Shown here: positions 1 through 7,811 of the stretch, piece by piece
How the letters are laid out: each line of letters opens with the position of its first letter
How positions within the stretch are numbered: position 1 is the first letter of the stretch
Assembly: GCF_015863205.1 (NCBI RefSeq)
Contig: NZ_JACBXQ010000001.1
Location: forward strand, 372,001-436,000
Origin: Facklamia lactis
Lineage (GTDB): Bacteria > Bacillota > Bacilli > Lactobacillales > Aerococcaceae
Direction of reading: 5' to 3'
Length of the DNA: 64,000 bases
Notes under the pieces: model-generated
What the model was told of the DNA's origin: nothing
Database searches by the model: none
The model's input: only the letters and a program-made list of their open reading frames with translations
Program-made: the position numbers and the translations under genes

Positions 1-55
1 TTGCGTATTTTTCAGTATAACCATATTTTGAATAATAGACGACGATTTTTGTCAT
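1..55 (-). CDS. Flavodoxin-like protein, N-terminal fragment
   Basis: Only the first 18 codons lie in the window; the gene runs off the left edge. They read MTKIVVYYSKYGYTEKYA, the usual opening of a flavodoxin: a first beta strand followed by the FMN phosphate-binding loop (here YSKYGYTEKYA in place of the common T/S-x-T-G-N-T). The ATG shares its A with the TAA stop of the FMN-binding gene (TAATG), so the two are probably translationally coupled. Together with the MarR gene upstream it makes a three-gene redox operon. Family assignment rests on very few residues. Confidence 0.6.
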   Translation of the reverse strand, partial: MTKIVVYYSKYGYTEKYA

Positions 56-432
56 TATGATGCTCCTTCTATGGCTGATTCAATGGATTTCAATATAGCT
101 TTGGAACTTGCGGTTGCTCCACTGATCACATCAACATCTAGACTCTGTTCTGCGATGATCTGATCAATTATTATTTCAGCTTCGTCTCCTAATCCATTAT
201 CATGTCGGAAGATTTCAACCGCAGTCATTTCACCCGCTTGGATGCTAGTTTGACTTTCAACATAAACTGGGCCCACTTGATAGGATCCATAGTACTGTCC
301 ATCTTCTAACTGAGAAATTTGAACAGGACTAATTTTAATCAATTGGACTTGCCTTTTAATATTTTGAAAATAAAGGAACAAAAATAAGCCCACAAGCACT
401 AAACTGAATAGCCCCAATTTAAATAGTTTCAT
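55..432 (-). CDS. Membrane-anchored FMN-binding domain protein
   Basis: This is a 125-residue protein. Residues about 5-23 form one hydrophobic N-terminal segment without a lipobox cysteine, so it is probably an uncleaved anchor. The remainder is an extracytoplasmic FMN_bind-type domain. Near the C terminus (about residue 105) the sequence SGATASS matches the consensus in which a Thr receives FMN through a phosphoester bond made by ApbE-type flavin transferases. Proteins of this family act in electron transfer at the outer membrane face. TAGGAG precedes the ATG. The gene overlaps the upstream marR-type gene by 14 bases and the downstream flavodoxin start by one, so the three are probably one transcript. 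No apbE is in view. Confidence 0.75.
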   Translation of the reverse strand: MKLFKLGLFSLVLVGLFLFLYFQNIKRQVQLIKISPVQISQLEDGQYYGSYQVGPVYVESQTSIQAGEMTAVEIFRHDNGLGDEAEIIIDQIIAEQSLDVDVISGATASSKAILKSIESAIEGAS

Positions 433-871
433 ACAAATCTCCTAAGTTTTGCTTAAGTTGTTCGAGGGTCTGATCGATAATTTTTAAATCACTTTTCGAA
501 ATTCCTTTAAACATTTCATCAACAAATTCCTGATTTTCTTCTTGATGACTCTGTTCCCAAGCTTTGACTTTTTCAGTCAACATAATACGAATTGCCCTTT
601 GATCTTCCTGATCTTTCTCAATCCGAACATACTTTTTCTCTTCTAATTTATTAACCAATTGGCGAATATTTTGATGTGAATAATCGAGCGCTTGAGAAAG
701 TTCTTTTAGAGTCGGTGCTTGATCCATAAACGTCAATGCTGCTAATACAAACCATTGTTTTGAAGTGATATCACTCTTTCGCTTGTCCATTGTAACCTGT
801 AACTTATTTGACACGAGAAAAAGATTGGCAAATATTCTTAGTCTTTCTTCAAGGTTTTCAAATGATGCCAT
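419..871 (-). CDS. MarR-family transcriptional regulator
   Basis: A 150-residue winged-helix protein. The central part (about 35-105) has the MarR layout: an HTH (LKELSQALDYSHQNIRQLV), then a wing with the conserved D-x-R pattern (KDQEDQRAIRI), and a long C-terminal dimerisation helix. The ATG follows AAGGAGG. It is first in an operon with an FMN-binding protein and a flavodoxin, so it probably senses a redox-active or aromatic compound and represses this operon; that is inference from context. A perfect 12-bp palindrome lies between its promoter and its start codon. Confidence 0.85.
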   Translation of the reverse strand: MASFENLEERLRIFANLFLVSNKLQVTMDKRKSDITSKQWFVLAALTFMDQAPTLKELSQALDYSHQNIRQLVNKLEEKKYVRIEKDQEDQRAIRIMLTEKVKAWEQSHQEENQEFVDEMFKGISKSDLKIIDQTLEQLKQNLGDLYETI

Positions 872-887
872 GTCGCCTCCTTAGTAG

Positions 888-935
888 GTAATATATTACT
901 TAATCAAGTATACTACTATTAAATAGAGTCCACAA
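888..935 (-). promoter_or_regulatory. marR-type promoter with palindromic operator candidate
   Basis: On the minus strand TTGTGG (930-935) and TATACT (907-912) are 17 bp apart. Just downstream, overlapping the likely transcript start, is the perfect palindrome GTAATATATTAC (888-899), placed as expected for autorepression. Confidence 0.5.
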
Positions 936-950
936 GATGGACTAAAGTCC

Positions 951-980
951 TAAAAAAAGAGGAAATAAATTTATTTCCCC
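951..980 (-). terminator. Intrinsic terminator after the secreted-protein gene
   Basis: The palindrome GGAAATAAATTTATTTCC (961-978) is followed on the minus strand by a run of seven T. Confidence 0.6.
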
Positions 981-991
981 TTCATCCGTTT

Positions 992-1753
992 CTATTGTTT
1001 TTCAGTGTATTCTAGCATGATATCTGATTGAGCATCCTCTACATTCCCTGCATAGTTAGGTGTTGCAATTGAGATACCGCCATGCTTATTATAGAAGGCA
1101 TAGTACTCGACATTGCCATAATTTTGAAGTTCTCCCTCTAAATGGTCGCCAATTTTAATTTTACTATTGACTTGAACTTCACGTGTATTCTCCAAATTAA
1201 CTTTAATCGTCTCAGTTGGAATCTCTTCTACTTCCATCTTATAGGTCGATAAATTGATATACTTATCTGCCGCCTCATCATATCGAGTCAACAACACCGT
1301 TCCATCTTTAAAATTAAAATCAATACGGTTCGGAATGTTCATTCCTTCTAAATAGAAACTCGCATTATCTAGCTCTTTCTCAGATACTTGGTAAGCAGAC
1401 TCTGTATGGCTTGGAGCATCTTGCGAAGTATCAGAAGTTTCATCCTCTGAAGAGGCGCCCTTCATTTCCCAGTCAATCGCATATTCATTCTCTTTCACCC
1501 AACGAACATAGAATTGTTGGTGCTTCTCATAATCAAAATGATCTCGTGCATACTGCAAAGCCTCATCCACTGTCTTAAATACCTTTGAATCACGAACGAA
1601 CTCCTGGCTTGATTCTGCAAAGCTTGCTTCTTGCGAATCTGTCGCCTCCACTATCTGAAGCCCTCCTAAGGAGCTCCCAATCGAACTCAACATTAATAAA
1701 CTTAATCCTGATATTAAATATTTTATACCGGAATCAAATAACATCCACTTCAT
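992..1753 (-). CDS. Predicted secreted protein of unknown function
   Basis: The reading frame is open from 1771 (TTG), but the ATG at 1753 has AGAAAGG at good spacing and is preferred, giving 253 residues. After a positively charged start, a hydrophobic stretch (about 10-30) ending near VEA looks like a signal peptide. A Ser/Glu/Asp-rich linker (about 102-122 of the longer form) separates two mixed alpha/beta regions. No family was recognised. The acidic linker and repeated Lys/Tyr-rich strands resemble small cell-surface proteins of Lactobacillales. It is monocistronic, with its own terminator. Function is unknown. Confidence 0.6.
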   Translation of the reverse strand: MKWMLFDSGIKYLISGLSLLMLSSIGSSLGGLQIVEATDSQEASFAESSQEFVRDSKVFKTVDEALQYARDHFDYEKHQQFYVRWVKENEYAIDWEMKGASSEDETSDTSQDAPSHTESAYQVSEKELDNASFYLEGMNIPNRIDFNFKDGTVLLTRYDEAADKYINLSTYKMEVEEIPTETIKVNLENTREVQVNSKIKIGDHLEGELQNYGNVEYYAFYNKHGGISIATPNYAGNVEDAQSDIMLEYTEKQ

Positions 1754-1888
1754 AATAGCATCCTTTCTCAACTCGTTTTATTTTGCTTCTAGAATTATCT
1801 TATTCAGAAGCGCGATCGATTACAAGCGATTCTAGAAGACTTCACAAAAGAGTCAAGCTTTTCAATCACTTCTTCATATTTCCAGCTT

Positions 1889-2662
1889 TTATTCCATCAA
1901 TTCTTCAATACTTTGATCTAACACTTGCTTCAATCGTTGAGAGAAACCCGGTCCTGGTTCAATAATCTGGTCAGCAAAAGCCATTAAAGGCTTAAAGTTA
2001 CCAATTTGTATCGCTTTTCTAGCTGATTGAAACATGGCAATGTCATTCTGATCATTTCCAAAGGCCACATATTCTCCACCAAAGACTTCCTTTAAAGAAG
2101 TCGCCTTATTGACCCCCAGTGGATTAATATACAAACAGCCTTCATGTTCATGGTAGGCAAGATCGACTTTACTGATCTGCTGCAATGACTTGATTGCATC
2201 GAGCCCATCATTCGAATCATCCCCAACAAAGATCACCATTTTAACAGGATGAAGCATCTCTTCAATGCTAATTTCTTTAGATGACGTTGTACGATCCACT
2301 GAATGAATAAAAGGAATTTTATTTGATAAATAAGTAGAAAAATTTAATGGATCATCCACAAAATAAGCAAGTTCATTGTCATGACAAATTTCCAATAAAT
2401 TTTGGAAGGTTTCAACATCTAAAGGATAAGATTGGAGGCATTCCCCCTGTCGATAGATCGCCCCACCATTTAACGTTACAAGACAATGTTTATTCAACTG
2501 ATCTCCCAAAATTTTAAGACAATCTCGATAAGAACGAGCCGAAGCAAATACAATCTCATGTCCCAACTTGACATACTCTAAAAGCAAATCTTTAATTGAT
2601 TCTTCAATGGTTAAGCCATCAAAAGCAATGGTCCCATCAATATCAAAAATAAAACGCATCAT
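1889..2662 (-). CDS. Cof-type HAD-superfamily phosphatase
   Basis: This 257-residue protein begins with the HAD motif I (FIFDIDGTIAFDG, nucleophile Asp near residue 7). It continues with motif II (FASAR), a Cof-type C2 cap (about 80-190) and motif IV (AFGNDQNDIAMF). Length and order fit the Cof/YidA class of cytosolic sugar-phosphate or nucleotide-cofactor phosphatases. Two ATGs lie side by side at the start (2662 and 2659) behind a G-rich Shine-Dalgarno (SD); either may be used. The substrate cannot be told from sequence. Motif III Lys falls near NPLGVNKATSL, as usual for the class. Confidence 0.85.
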   Translation of the reverse strand: MMRFIFDIDGTIAFDGLTIEESIKDLLLEYVKLGHEIVFASARSYRDCLKILGDQLNKHCLVTLNGGAIYRQGECLQSYPLDVETFQNLLEICHDNELAYFVDDPLNFSTYLSNKIPFIHSVDRTTSSKEISIEEMLHPVKMVIFVGDDSNDGLDAIKSLQQISKVDLAYHEHEGCLYINPLGVNKATSLKEVFGGEYVAFGNDQNDIAMFQSARKAIQIGNFKPLMAFADQIIEPGPGFSQRLKQVLDQSIEELME

Positions 2663-3279
2663 TCCGCCCCCTTTTCCATCATCTTCTATCTTATCGTAGA
2701 CCTGTTCTATAGCCTAAGCATTTCAGTCTTTCAATCATGACTAATTAATAAATGTTCGGCTATTAAAATATCCTCCTCATTTCAAGTAACTATTATGAAT
2801 AAAATCTATAATTAAAATCACACCTTTCATTGGATTGGTAAGAAGGTTTTTATGCAAGGCTCAAAGTAAAAGCAACAAAAGATAATGATCAAAACTGCAT
2901 TGACTTAACCGATCAAAGTGGGATACAAATCTTGTCAAACTAACGTTTAAATCAATAATCAATTGATCCATTCAGCCAAACTTTACGACAGAATGGAAGC
3001 AGTCTTAAACGAGAGATGGATGCCAGACCCATTATCATCTTATCGATCCAAGTCATTATCCTTATATCCTCTATATGATGCAAAATATCAAAAAACAAAC
3101 AGGACTGTCACAACATACACTACAAAAATCCCCTTGCAGAGAAATTAATCTATGCAAAAGGGATTCATCTTTATCTCTTATTTCTCGATTATATATGTAT
3201 GAATTAAATTTGCTTCAGAACTGGATAAGCTTTCAATTATACATATTGGTCCTCTTTCTCCTCGTCTTTAAAATACTTA
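2663..3279. other. 617-bp gap without a recognisable gene
   Basis: AT-rich. Two overlapping short plus-strand frames (2963-3148, 3075-3305) lack an SD and match nothing I know. The only structure is an imperfect hairpin at about 3127-3164. Read on the minus strand it ends in GGGGATTTTTG, so it could be a distal terminator for the hydrolase transcript. Confidence 0.4.
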
Positions 3280-4275
3280 TCAACTTTGACTATTCTCCCT
3301 CATAAAGCGATTTATTTCAGCTAATACTTCATCAGTTGAAGTATGATGTAAATAATGTTCCCCATCTACCACTTTCACTGCTTGAATAGCTGTATTTGAG
3401 AATACTTGCTTTTGTCCCTCAATCCAATCAGAATCTTGTCTCAAAGTTTTTGAAGCAACAAGAGATAAAACAGGCATATCATTAGGATAATGTTCATCTT
3501 TCACTTGATAAGTATTTACACTCGCTTCCTCAAGATAACCGATCATCGACTGTTGCCAATAAGCCCATTTATTAACATTTATAATTTGTTTTTTTAGTTC
3601 TTCATCATATTTGTCACTCATGCTCTCCAACATATACGTAAAGCCATAAAAATCTGTCAATTTTTGATTCGATAGAATCAAGCGTAAAAACCCTACTTTA
3701 TTTATCAACATTGGAGTGAGATGTTTGGATGATTCCGGTGCTTTGTCTGCTATACTTACTCGTGATCCATCAATATTGATGATTCCCACAATATTTTCAG
3801 GGTATTCCTTCACATAATCTAAAGAATATAAGGCTGAAATTGAGTGGTTAATTAACACAATCTTTTCATTTTGAGCCAACAAATTCACAACAGAATTAAA
3901 TTCTCGATTTATCTGGTCTAAAGTTCTTTTTTCTGAAGGCTGATCACTTAAATTATAGCCTAACGGTTCAATTATCAAAATACGATAATTTTGTGATAAT
4001 TCTCTTGCTAATGGTAAGAAATCAAGAGAAAAAGAAGGCGTCGTTAACCCTCCACGGTAAACTAATGTAACCTCACCTTCTCCAATATCCAAGTATCGAA
4101 ATTTGCCAAAATTACTTTCAATTGCTTTAAAGTCTTTTTCCAAAAACTCAGCATATTCCGCTTTATCATGTCTGATTTCTTTATGATGATAAATTGAAGA
4201 ACCTATCAAAACTAACATCACCATCAATAATATTGATAAAAGCATTTTTAAAATTATTTTAAAGATCTTTTTCAT
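3280..4275 (-). CDS. Membrane-anchored alpha/beta hydrolase
   Basis: This 331-residue protein has an N-terminal transmembrane anchor (about 5-27) followed by an alpha/beta-hydrolase fold, probably outside the membrane. The oxyanion strand (VTLVYRGG), the nucleophile elbow and the catalytic His region (VVDGEHYLHHTS) occur in the usual order. The elbow reads NHSIS rather than G-x-S-x-G: both flanking glycines are replaced, but the Ser is kept. The ATG follows GAGGTG. It lies 44 bp downstream of an AraC-type regulator on the same strand and is probably controlled by it. The substrate is unknown; a lipase/esterase-like role is only a guess. Confidence 0.7.
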   Translation of the reverse strand: MKKIFKIILKMLLSILLMVMLVLIGSSIYHHKEIRHDKAEYAEFLEKDFKAIESNFGKFRYLDIGEGEVTLVYRGGLTTPSFSLDFLPLARELSQNYRILIIEPLGYNLSDQPSEKRTLDQINREFNSVVNLLAQNEKIVLINHSISALYSLDYVKEYPENIVGIINIDGSRVSIADKAPESSKHLTPMLINKVGFLRLILSNQKLTDFYGFTYMLESMSDKYDEELKKQIINVNKWAYWQQSMIGYLEEASVNTYQVKDEHYPNDMPVLSLVASKTLRQDSDWIEGQKQVFSNTAIQAVKVVDGEHYLHHTSTDEVLAEINRFMRENSQS

Positions 4276-4319
4276 TTAATCACCTCATAGACTATCATAA
4301 ATGATCAAAGAAAAAATAA

Positions 4320-5156
4320 TTAACCAAAATGATCATAAATCTCTATTGGCCATTTCCAATTTAGAATTGTTTGATTAGACGTACAATTCTTGTTTTCAAC
4401 TAATTCATAATGCATCGGAAATCGGTAACCACATTTCTCAAGAGTACTTAGAAATGAAGAAGATTTGTTAATGAACTCAATATTATTTTTTTTATTTAAA
4501 AATTGATAGGTGTGATTTCCTATATAGGAAAAGCTAAGATAGATCCCAGCTGGTAATCTAAATTGAGTTAATGAATGAGGGGTACTCTTTAAACCATAAA
4601 AAGCGGGAGTATATCCTTCTTCCGTCGTAATTCCAAAATAAGAGATTTGTTTATCGATCAAAAATGAATAATTCTTTACAAAATCAAAAGCAATTTCCGT
4701 AGCATTCCCATTTACCTCTTCGAATGTTTTTTCATAAAAAACAGAAAACGATGGAATAAATTCAATAATTGGGCACAAAATTCTGGATTGATCAATGTAC
4801 TTTAGATCATGAAAGTTTTTATAAGTAATTCGCAAGCATCGTGGATTTTTCCGAAACTGATTAGGAGAAATACCAAATTCATTTTTAAATGCTCTTATAA
4901 AAGATTGTTCATATTTAAAATTTGATTCCATTGCGATATCGATGATTCTTTTTCTAGTATTTAACAATAAACTAAGCGAATTAGCCAGCTTGCGTTGATT
5001 AACATATTTCTGAAAGGAGATTCCAGTATATTTTTTAAATTCCCGGCGAAAATGTACTTTTGAAATGGGCAAATGTTTCATAAAATATTCGAGATTCGCA
5101 TCAGAATTTTCTTCTATTAATTCAATCACTTCTTTAATAATTTGAACTGAATTCAT
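4320..5156 (-). CDS. AraC-family regulator with C-terminal effector-binding domain
   Basis: This 278-residue protein carries the two AraC helix-turn-helix motifs at its N terminus (about 8-105; the signature runs through FKYEQSFIRAFKNEFGISPNQFR). They are followed by a domain of about 150 residues resembling the GyrI-like/AraC_E_bind ligand-binding fold. This HTH-first order is the Rob/SoxS-like type seen in multidrug-sensing regulators. It is followed on the same strand by an anchored hydrolase, a likely target. It diverges from the CPBP-type gene across a 138-bp AT-rich spacer that may hold both promoters. Confidence 0.8.
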   Translation of the reverse strand: MNSVQIIKEVIELIEENSDANLEYFMKHLPISKVHFRREFKKYTGISFQKYVNQRKLANSLSLLLNTRKRIIDIAMESNFKYEQSFIRAFKNEFGISPNQFRKNPRCLRITYKNFHDLKYIDQSRILCPIIEFIPSFSVFYEKTFEEVNGNATEIAFDFVKNYSFLIDKQISYFGITTEEGYTPAFYGLKSTPHSLTQFRLPAGIYLSFSYIGNHTYQFLNKKNNIEFINKSSSFLSTLEKCGYRFPMHYELVENKNCTSNQTILNWKWPIEIYDHFG

Positions 5157-5242
5157 TTGTTACTCCTAGTTATTTTGTGTCTTTAAAATTATTATAAACA
5201 AGTTTTATAAATATTGGTAAAATAAATACTACTTAAGTCTAA

Positions 5243-5270
5243 TTGTTTTATATATCAAAAGCGCTATAAT
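5243..5270 (+). promoter_or_regulatory. Promoter for the CPBP-type gene
   Basis: TTGTTT (5243-5248), 16-bp spacer, TATAAT (5265-5270), then AGGAGA ahead of the TTG start at 5295. Confidence 0.55.
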
Positions 5271-5294
5271 CAAATAAAAAAGGAGATTTTATCA

Positions 5295-6089
5295 TTGGAA
5301 ACCACTGACAGCTCTCAAACCCCAAAATTATGGTTGCTTCTTACTGCTTGCCTATTCATTGCTTTCCTTGCCATATCACTTAATCCTTCTTGGTCTCCCT
5401 TAATTATCTATCTTGCCATTCTGATTGTGAGTCTCTATCTATTGATAAAGAATAAAGATTTATTGATTAGAAATGACTTCTTTGAAGCCATACTTTTCTC
5501 TTCATTAACCGCCCTTGCCGTTACCCCTCAAATGTCTTTCTATTATTTTGTGGCCTTTATCACCTTCCTTGCTTACCTGGGTGCTATGGCGACTAATCGT
5601 CAATATAAGGGAAAGATTCAACTCATTTCCGACCACCCTTTGAAAGGTCTTGCTCTTACACTGGTGCTTGCTTCTATTACTTCCTTTATCAACTTTGTCT
5701 TACATAGCCTAATAGGTGGGAATGCCCCCCACTTCCTCTTTTCCTTAGATAACCTAATAGCCGCATCCCGTTTCGCTACTATTCCAGGAATTACTGAAGA
5801 AATTCTCATGCACTTGATCCCCTATGCCTTGGTGATTCAAGTCCTAAAAACCACCCCTCGTAGCAAGAAAGCATCATTCATTACCTATCTCATTATGATT
5901 CTACCTCATACACTTATCCATTTTCACTTATCTCAGATGAATCCCCTCAACATTTTAGTTTCAACTTTACTCTTAGGTCTCTGCTTTGGCTTACCCATGG
6001 CTTTTCTGATGAGAAAAGTCAGTCTGTCTTCTGCCATTCTCCTTCATTTCTTAGTAGATTTGATCAGATATTTGATTTTCCAGAGTTAG
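5295..6089 (+). CDS. CPBP-type (Abi/CAAX protease-like) membrane protein
   Basis: A 264-residue polytopic protein with about seven to eight hydrophobic helices. The C-terminal half has the CPBP pattern: EEILMH (about 166-171), then LPHTLIHFH, then LLHFLVDLI. The usual EExxxR has His where Arg is expected, so activity is less certain. The start is TTG: AGGAGA lies eight bases upstream and no ATG fits better. Relatives act as intramembrane proteases or in bacteriocin self-immunity; no bacteriocin gene was seen nearby, so the role here is open. It is monocistronic, with its own promoter. Confidence 0.7.
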   Translation: METTDSSQTPKLWLLLTACLFIAFLAISLNPSWSPLIIYLAILIVSLYLLIKNKDLLIRNDFFEAILFSSLTALAVTPQMSFYYFVAFITFLAYLGAMATNRQYKGKIQLISDHPLKGLALTLVLASITSFINFVLHSLIGGNAPHFLFSLDNLIAASRFATIPGITEEILMHLIPYALVIQVLKTTPRSKKASFITYLIMILPHTLIHFHLSQMNPLNILVSTLLLGLCFGLPMAFLMRKVSLSSAILLHFLVDLIRYLIFQS

Positions 6090-6233
6090 CATTCGATCCC
6101 TAGTATTTAATTATCAGATTAACTGTTTTGGGAAATTCTCAAACAAAAGTATCAAGTGAGAAGCGCTATCTTATTTTATCCTTATCGATTATATCGTCTC
6201 AATAATATTCTTGTCATGAATCGCGAATAATAA

Positions 6234-6310
6234 TTGATAAAGAAAATAATTTATTGTATACTTTTATTAAGTTGAACTGAATAGTTGGACTGATCAGTGC
6301 AACTGACTCA
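6234..6310 (+). promoter_or_regulatory. padR promoter with repeated operator-like motifs
   Basis: TTGATA (6234-6239), 17-bp spacer, TATACT (6257-6262). Downstream, AGTTGAACTGA (6270-6280) is repeated as AGTTGGACTGA (6283-6293), followed by CTGATCAG and the arm CAACTGA. This cluster is well placed for PadR autorepression. Confidence 0.55.
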
Positions 6311-6330
6311 CTTACCAAGTGGAGGTGGAT

Positions 6331-6621
6331 ATGAATCATAAACTTTTACCCTTAACTGAGACCATGCACTATATACTATTAGTTTTAAGAAAAGCTAATC
6401 ATGGCTATGCTGTTATGCAAGAAATCCAAAGACTCAGTCATAATACTGTCATTTTAGCGCCAGGAACCTTATACGGTGCGATCGAAAATCTATCGAAAAA
6501 TGGCTTAATCGAACACGTTGGTACGGAAAATAGAAAAAAAGTGTATCTAATAACCCCCCTCGGAGAAGAGATATTAGAAATAGAAAAACAACGTCTAGAG
6601 CATATCATCAATTTATATTAG
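6331..6621 (+). CDS. PadR-family transcriptional regulator
   Basis: A 96-residue winged-helix protein of the short PadR type. Its HTH and wing (about 15-80) include GYAVMQEIQRL, the characteristic APGTLYGAIENLSKNGLIE and the wing tip NRKKVYLIT. The frame is open from a GTG at 6319, but the ATG at 6331 follows GGAGGTGG and is preferred. The next gene encodes a DUF2812 membrane protein 10 bp downstream, a recurrent pairing in Firmicutes in which PadR represses the operon. The effector is unknown. Confidence 0.88.
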   Translation: MNHKLLPLTETMHYILLVLRKANHGYAVMQEIQRLSHNTVILAPGTLYGAIENLSKNGLIEHVGTENRKKVYLITPLGEEILEIEKQRLEHIINLY

Positions 6622-6631
6622 GAGACTCATT

Positions 6632-7456
6632 ATGAAAAAATGTAAATTATTTTTCGACCCGCTTAAAGAAGAAGAATGGTTAAATACAATCCTGCAACAA
6701 GGCTACCAACTTATTAGTAAATCCTTACTCGGAACCTATGTTTTTGAACCAACCGATCAAGAATATATTGCACGTGTTGATTACCAAGATTGTTTTAGTA
6801 ACAATGACTACGAAGAGTATCTAAATATTTTCCATGAGTATGGGTGGCAGCTAGTTGATGGTGATAAATGTGTACAAAACATACATATATGGCAGAAACT
6901 CAAAGAAAAAGATGACAATTTAAATAAACTAAATTCTGATCTCTATTCAAAAGGACAATTTTATAAAAGGATGAAAGATTACAGTGCATCTATGGCACTA
7001 TTCACGGTGATGTATTATTTCTTATTTATTGACCAAATGGAAATCTATTTATTTCACCCAGAAATTTGGGAAATGAAAGGCCTAATGTTTTGGAAAGCCG
7101 CTTTATTTGAATTACCTTTTGGGATCTTGCGTCTACTGCCCGTGATATTATTTGTCGGATGTATTGCCTTCTATGCTAAAAATTATTTTAAATACAGGGA
7201 CATTGTAGAAAGTATCGAAAAAACCATTAAAAACGAATCAAAATTTAAGGATTCTATAAAAGAAAGCAATCACACTCTTAAGATATTCAAAGATCTCCCA
7301 AAAGTTAAATCATTCAATTTAACTTTTGGGAGATCTTATTTTTTTATATCTTCATTTTCAAAAATTCATTGCTTTATCGTTCACTCATATATCGGTTCAT
7401 TTCACTCTTCGTTAAAGTTCTTATTTCAGTCTTTGGGTACTCTTTATAATTTGTAA
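6632..7456 (+). CDS. DUF2812 membrane protein, probable stop-loss C terminus
   Basis: The N-terminal 95 residues match the DUF2812 style (CKLFFDPLKEEEWLN, the YIARVDYQD strand, YGWQLVDG). They are followed by two predicted membrane helices (about 117-136 and 166-190) and a charged tail. AGGAG precedes the ATG, and it is co-transcribed with the PadR gene. From about residue 220 the frame runs through a 21-bp perfect inverted repeat with a T tract (7290-7345), then continues antisense into the 3' end of the next gene. The last 55 or so residues are therefore probably not ancestral; a stop codon has likely been lost. DUF2812 proteins are thought to be sensors or anti-factor-like partners of PadR; function unproven. 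Confidence 0.7.
   Translation: MKKCKLFFDPLKEEEWLNTILQQGYQLISKSLLGTYVFEPTDQEYIARVDYQDCFSNNDYEEYLNIFHEYGWQLVDGDKCVQNIHIWQKLKEKDDNLNKLNSDLYSKGQFYKRMKDYSASMALFTVMYYFLFIDQMEIYLFHPEIWEMKGLMFWKAALFELPFGILRLLPVILFVGCIAFYAKNYFKYRDIVESIEKTIKNESKFKDSIKESNHTLKIFKDLPKVKSFNLTFGRSYFFISSFSKIHCFIVHSYIGSFHSSLKFLFQSLGTLYNL
7290..7345 (+). terminator. 21-bp perfect hairpin terminator inside the DUF2812 frame
   Basis: Arms 7290-7310 and 7317-7337 are exact complements around the 6-nt loop CATTCA. ATTTTTTTA follows on the plus strand. Confidence 0.8.
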
Positions 7457-7811
7457 CGGTAAATAGTGGCTTCTTAAGCGAACATTTTTTAGTCTTGTTT
7501 TTATTCAAATACTGGATTAAATCTTCTGGTTCAGGGAAAATTTTGTAGAAAATTCTTCCATTCTTGTCTTCAATTTCATAAATCCCGCATGATTTTTTCA
7601 TTGAGAAATCAGCTGTCCTCAAATATAGCTTTGCAATTTCTAATGTTTTAAAGGGAAAATGCCATCTTTGCAGACCACGATGGGAGTCTTTTTCGATGCA
7701 AATACATCTTCCGCATGTGCCACAAATATATTGTGTATGATTTCTCAGACAATCACAGGGCTTTAGGAGAGGAGTTATTCTGCTTTCTGTTGAGTAACAT
7801 TCTTCACACAT
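7374..7811 (-). CDS. Conserved Cys-rich (putative zinc-binding) protein
   Basis: The protein has 145 residues from the ATG at 7811 (GAGGTGG upstream); a longer frame from 7826 lacks an SD. The N-terminal 40 residues hold paired cysteines (CEEC, CDC, CGTCGRCIC) that look like one or two zinc knuckles. They are followed by an alpha/beta region (PFKTLEIAKLYLRTAD). I recall close relatives as uncharacterised proteins in Clostridia and streptococci, without a name. It overlaps the upstream methyltransferase gene by eight bases, so the two are translated from one message. Its 3' end overlaps the opposing DUF2812 frame by 83 bp. Confidence 0.65.
   Translation of the reverse strand: MCEECYSTESRITPLLKPCDCLRNHTQYICGTCGRCICIEKDSHRGLQRWHFPFKTLEIAKLYLRTADFSMKKSCGIYEIEDKNGRIFYKIFPEPEDLIQYLNKNKTKKCSLKKPLFTVTNYKEYPKTEIRTLTKSEMNRYMSER

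Noticed and set aside
1783-1965. Short plus-strand frame between the secreted protein and the HAD gene
   Set aside because: It overlaps the 3' end of the HAD phosphatase gene on the other strand and has no SD.
2963-3305. Two short overlapping plus-strand frames in the 2.7-3.3 kb gap
   Set aside because: No SD, no recognisable family, low-complexity AT-rich translation; they look like chance frames. I considered a transposase remnant but found no motif.
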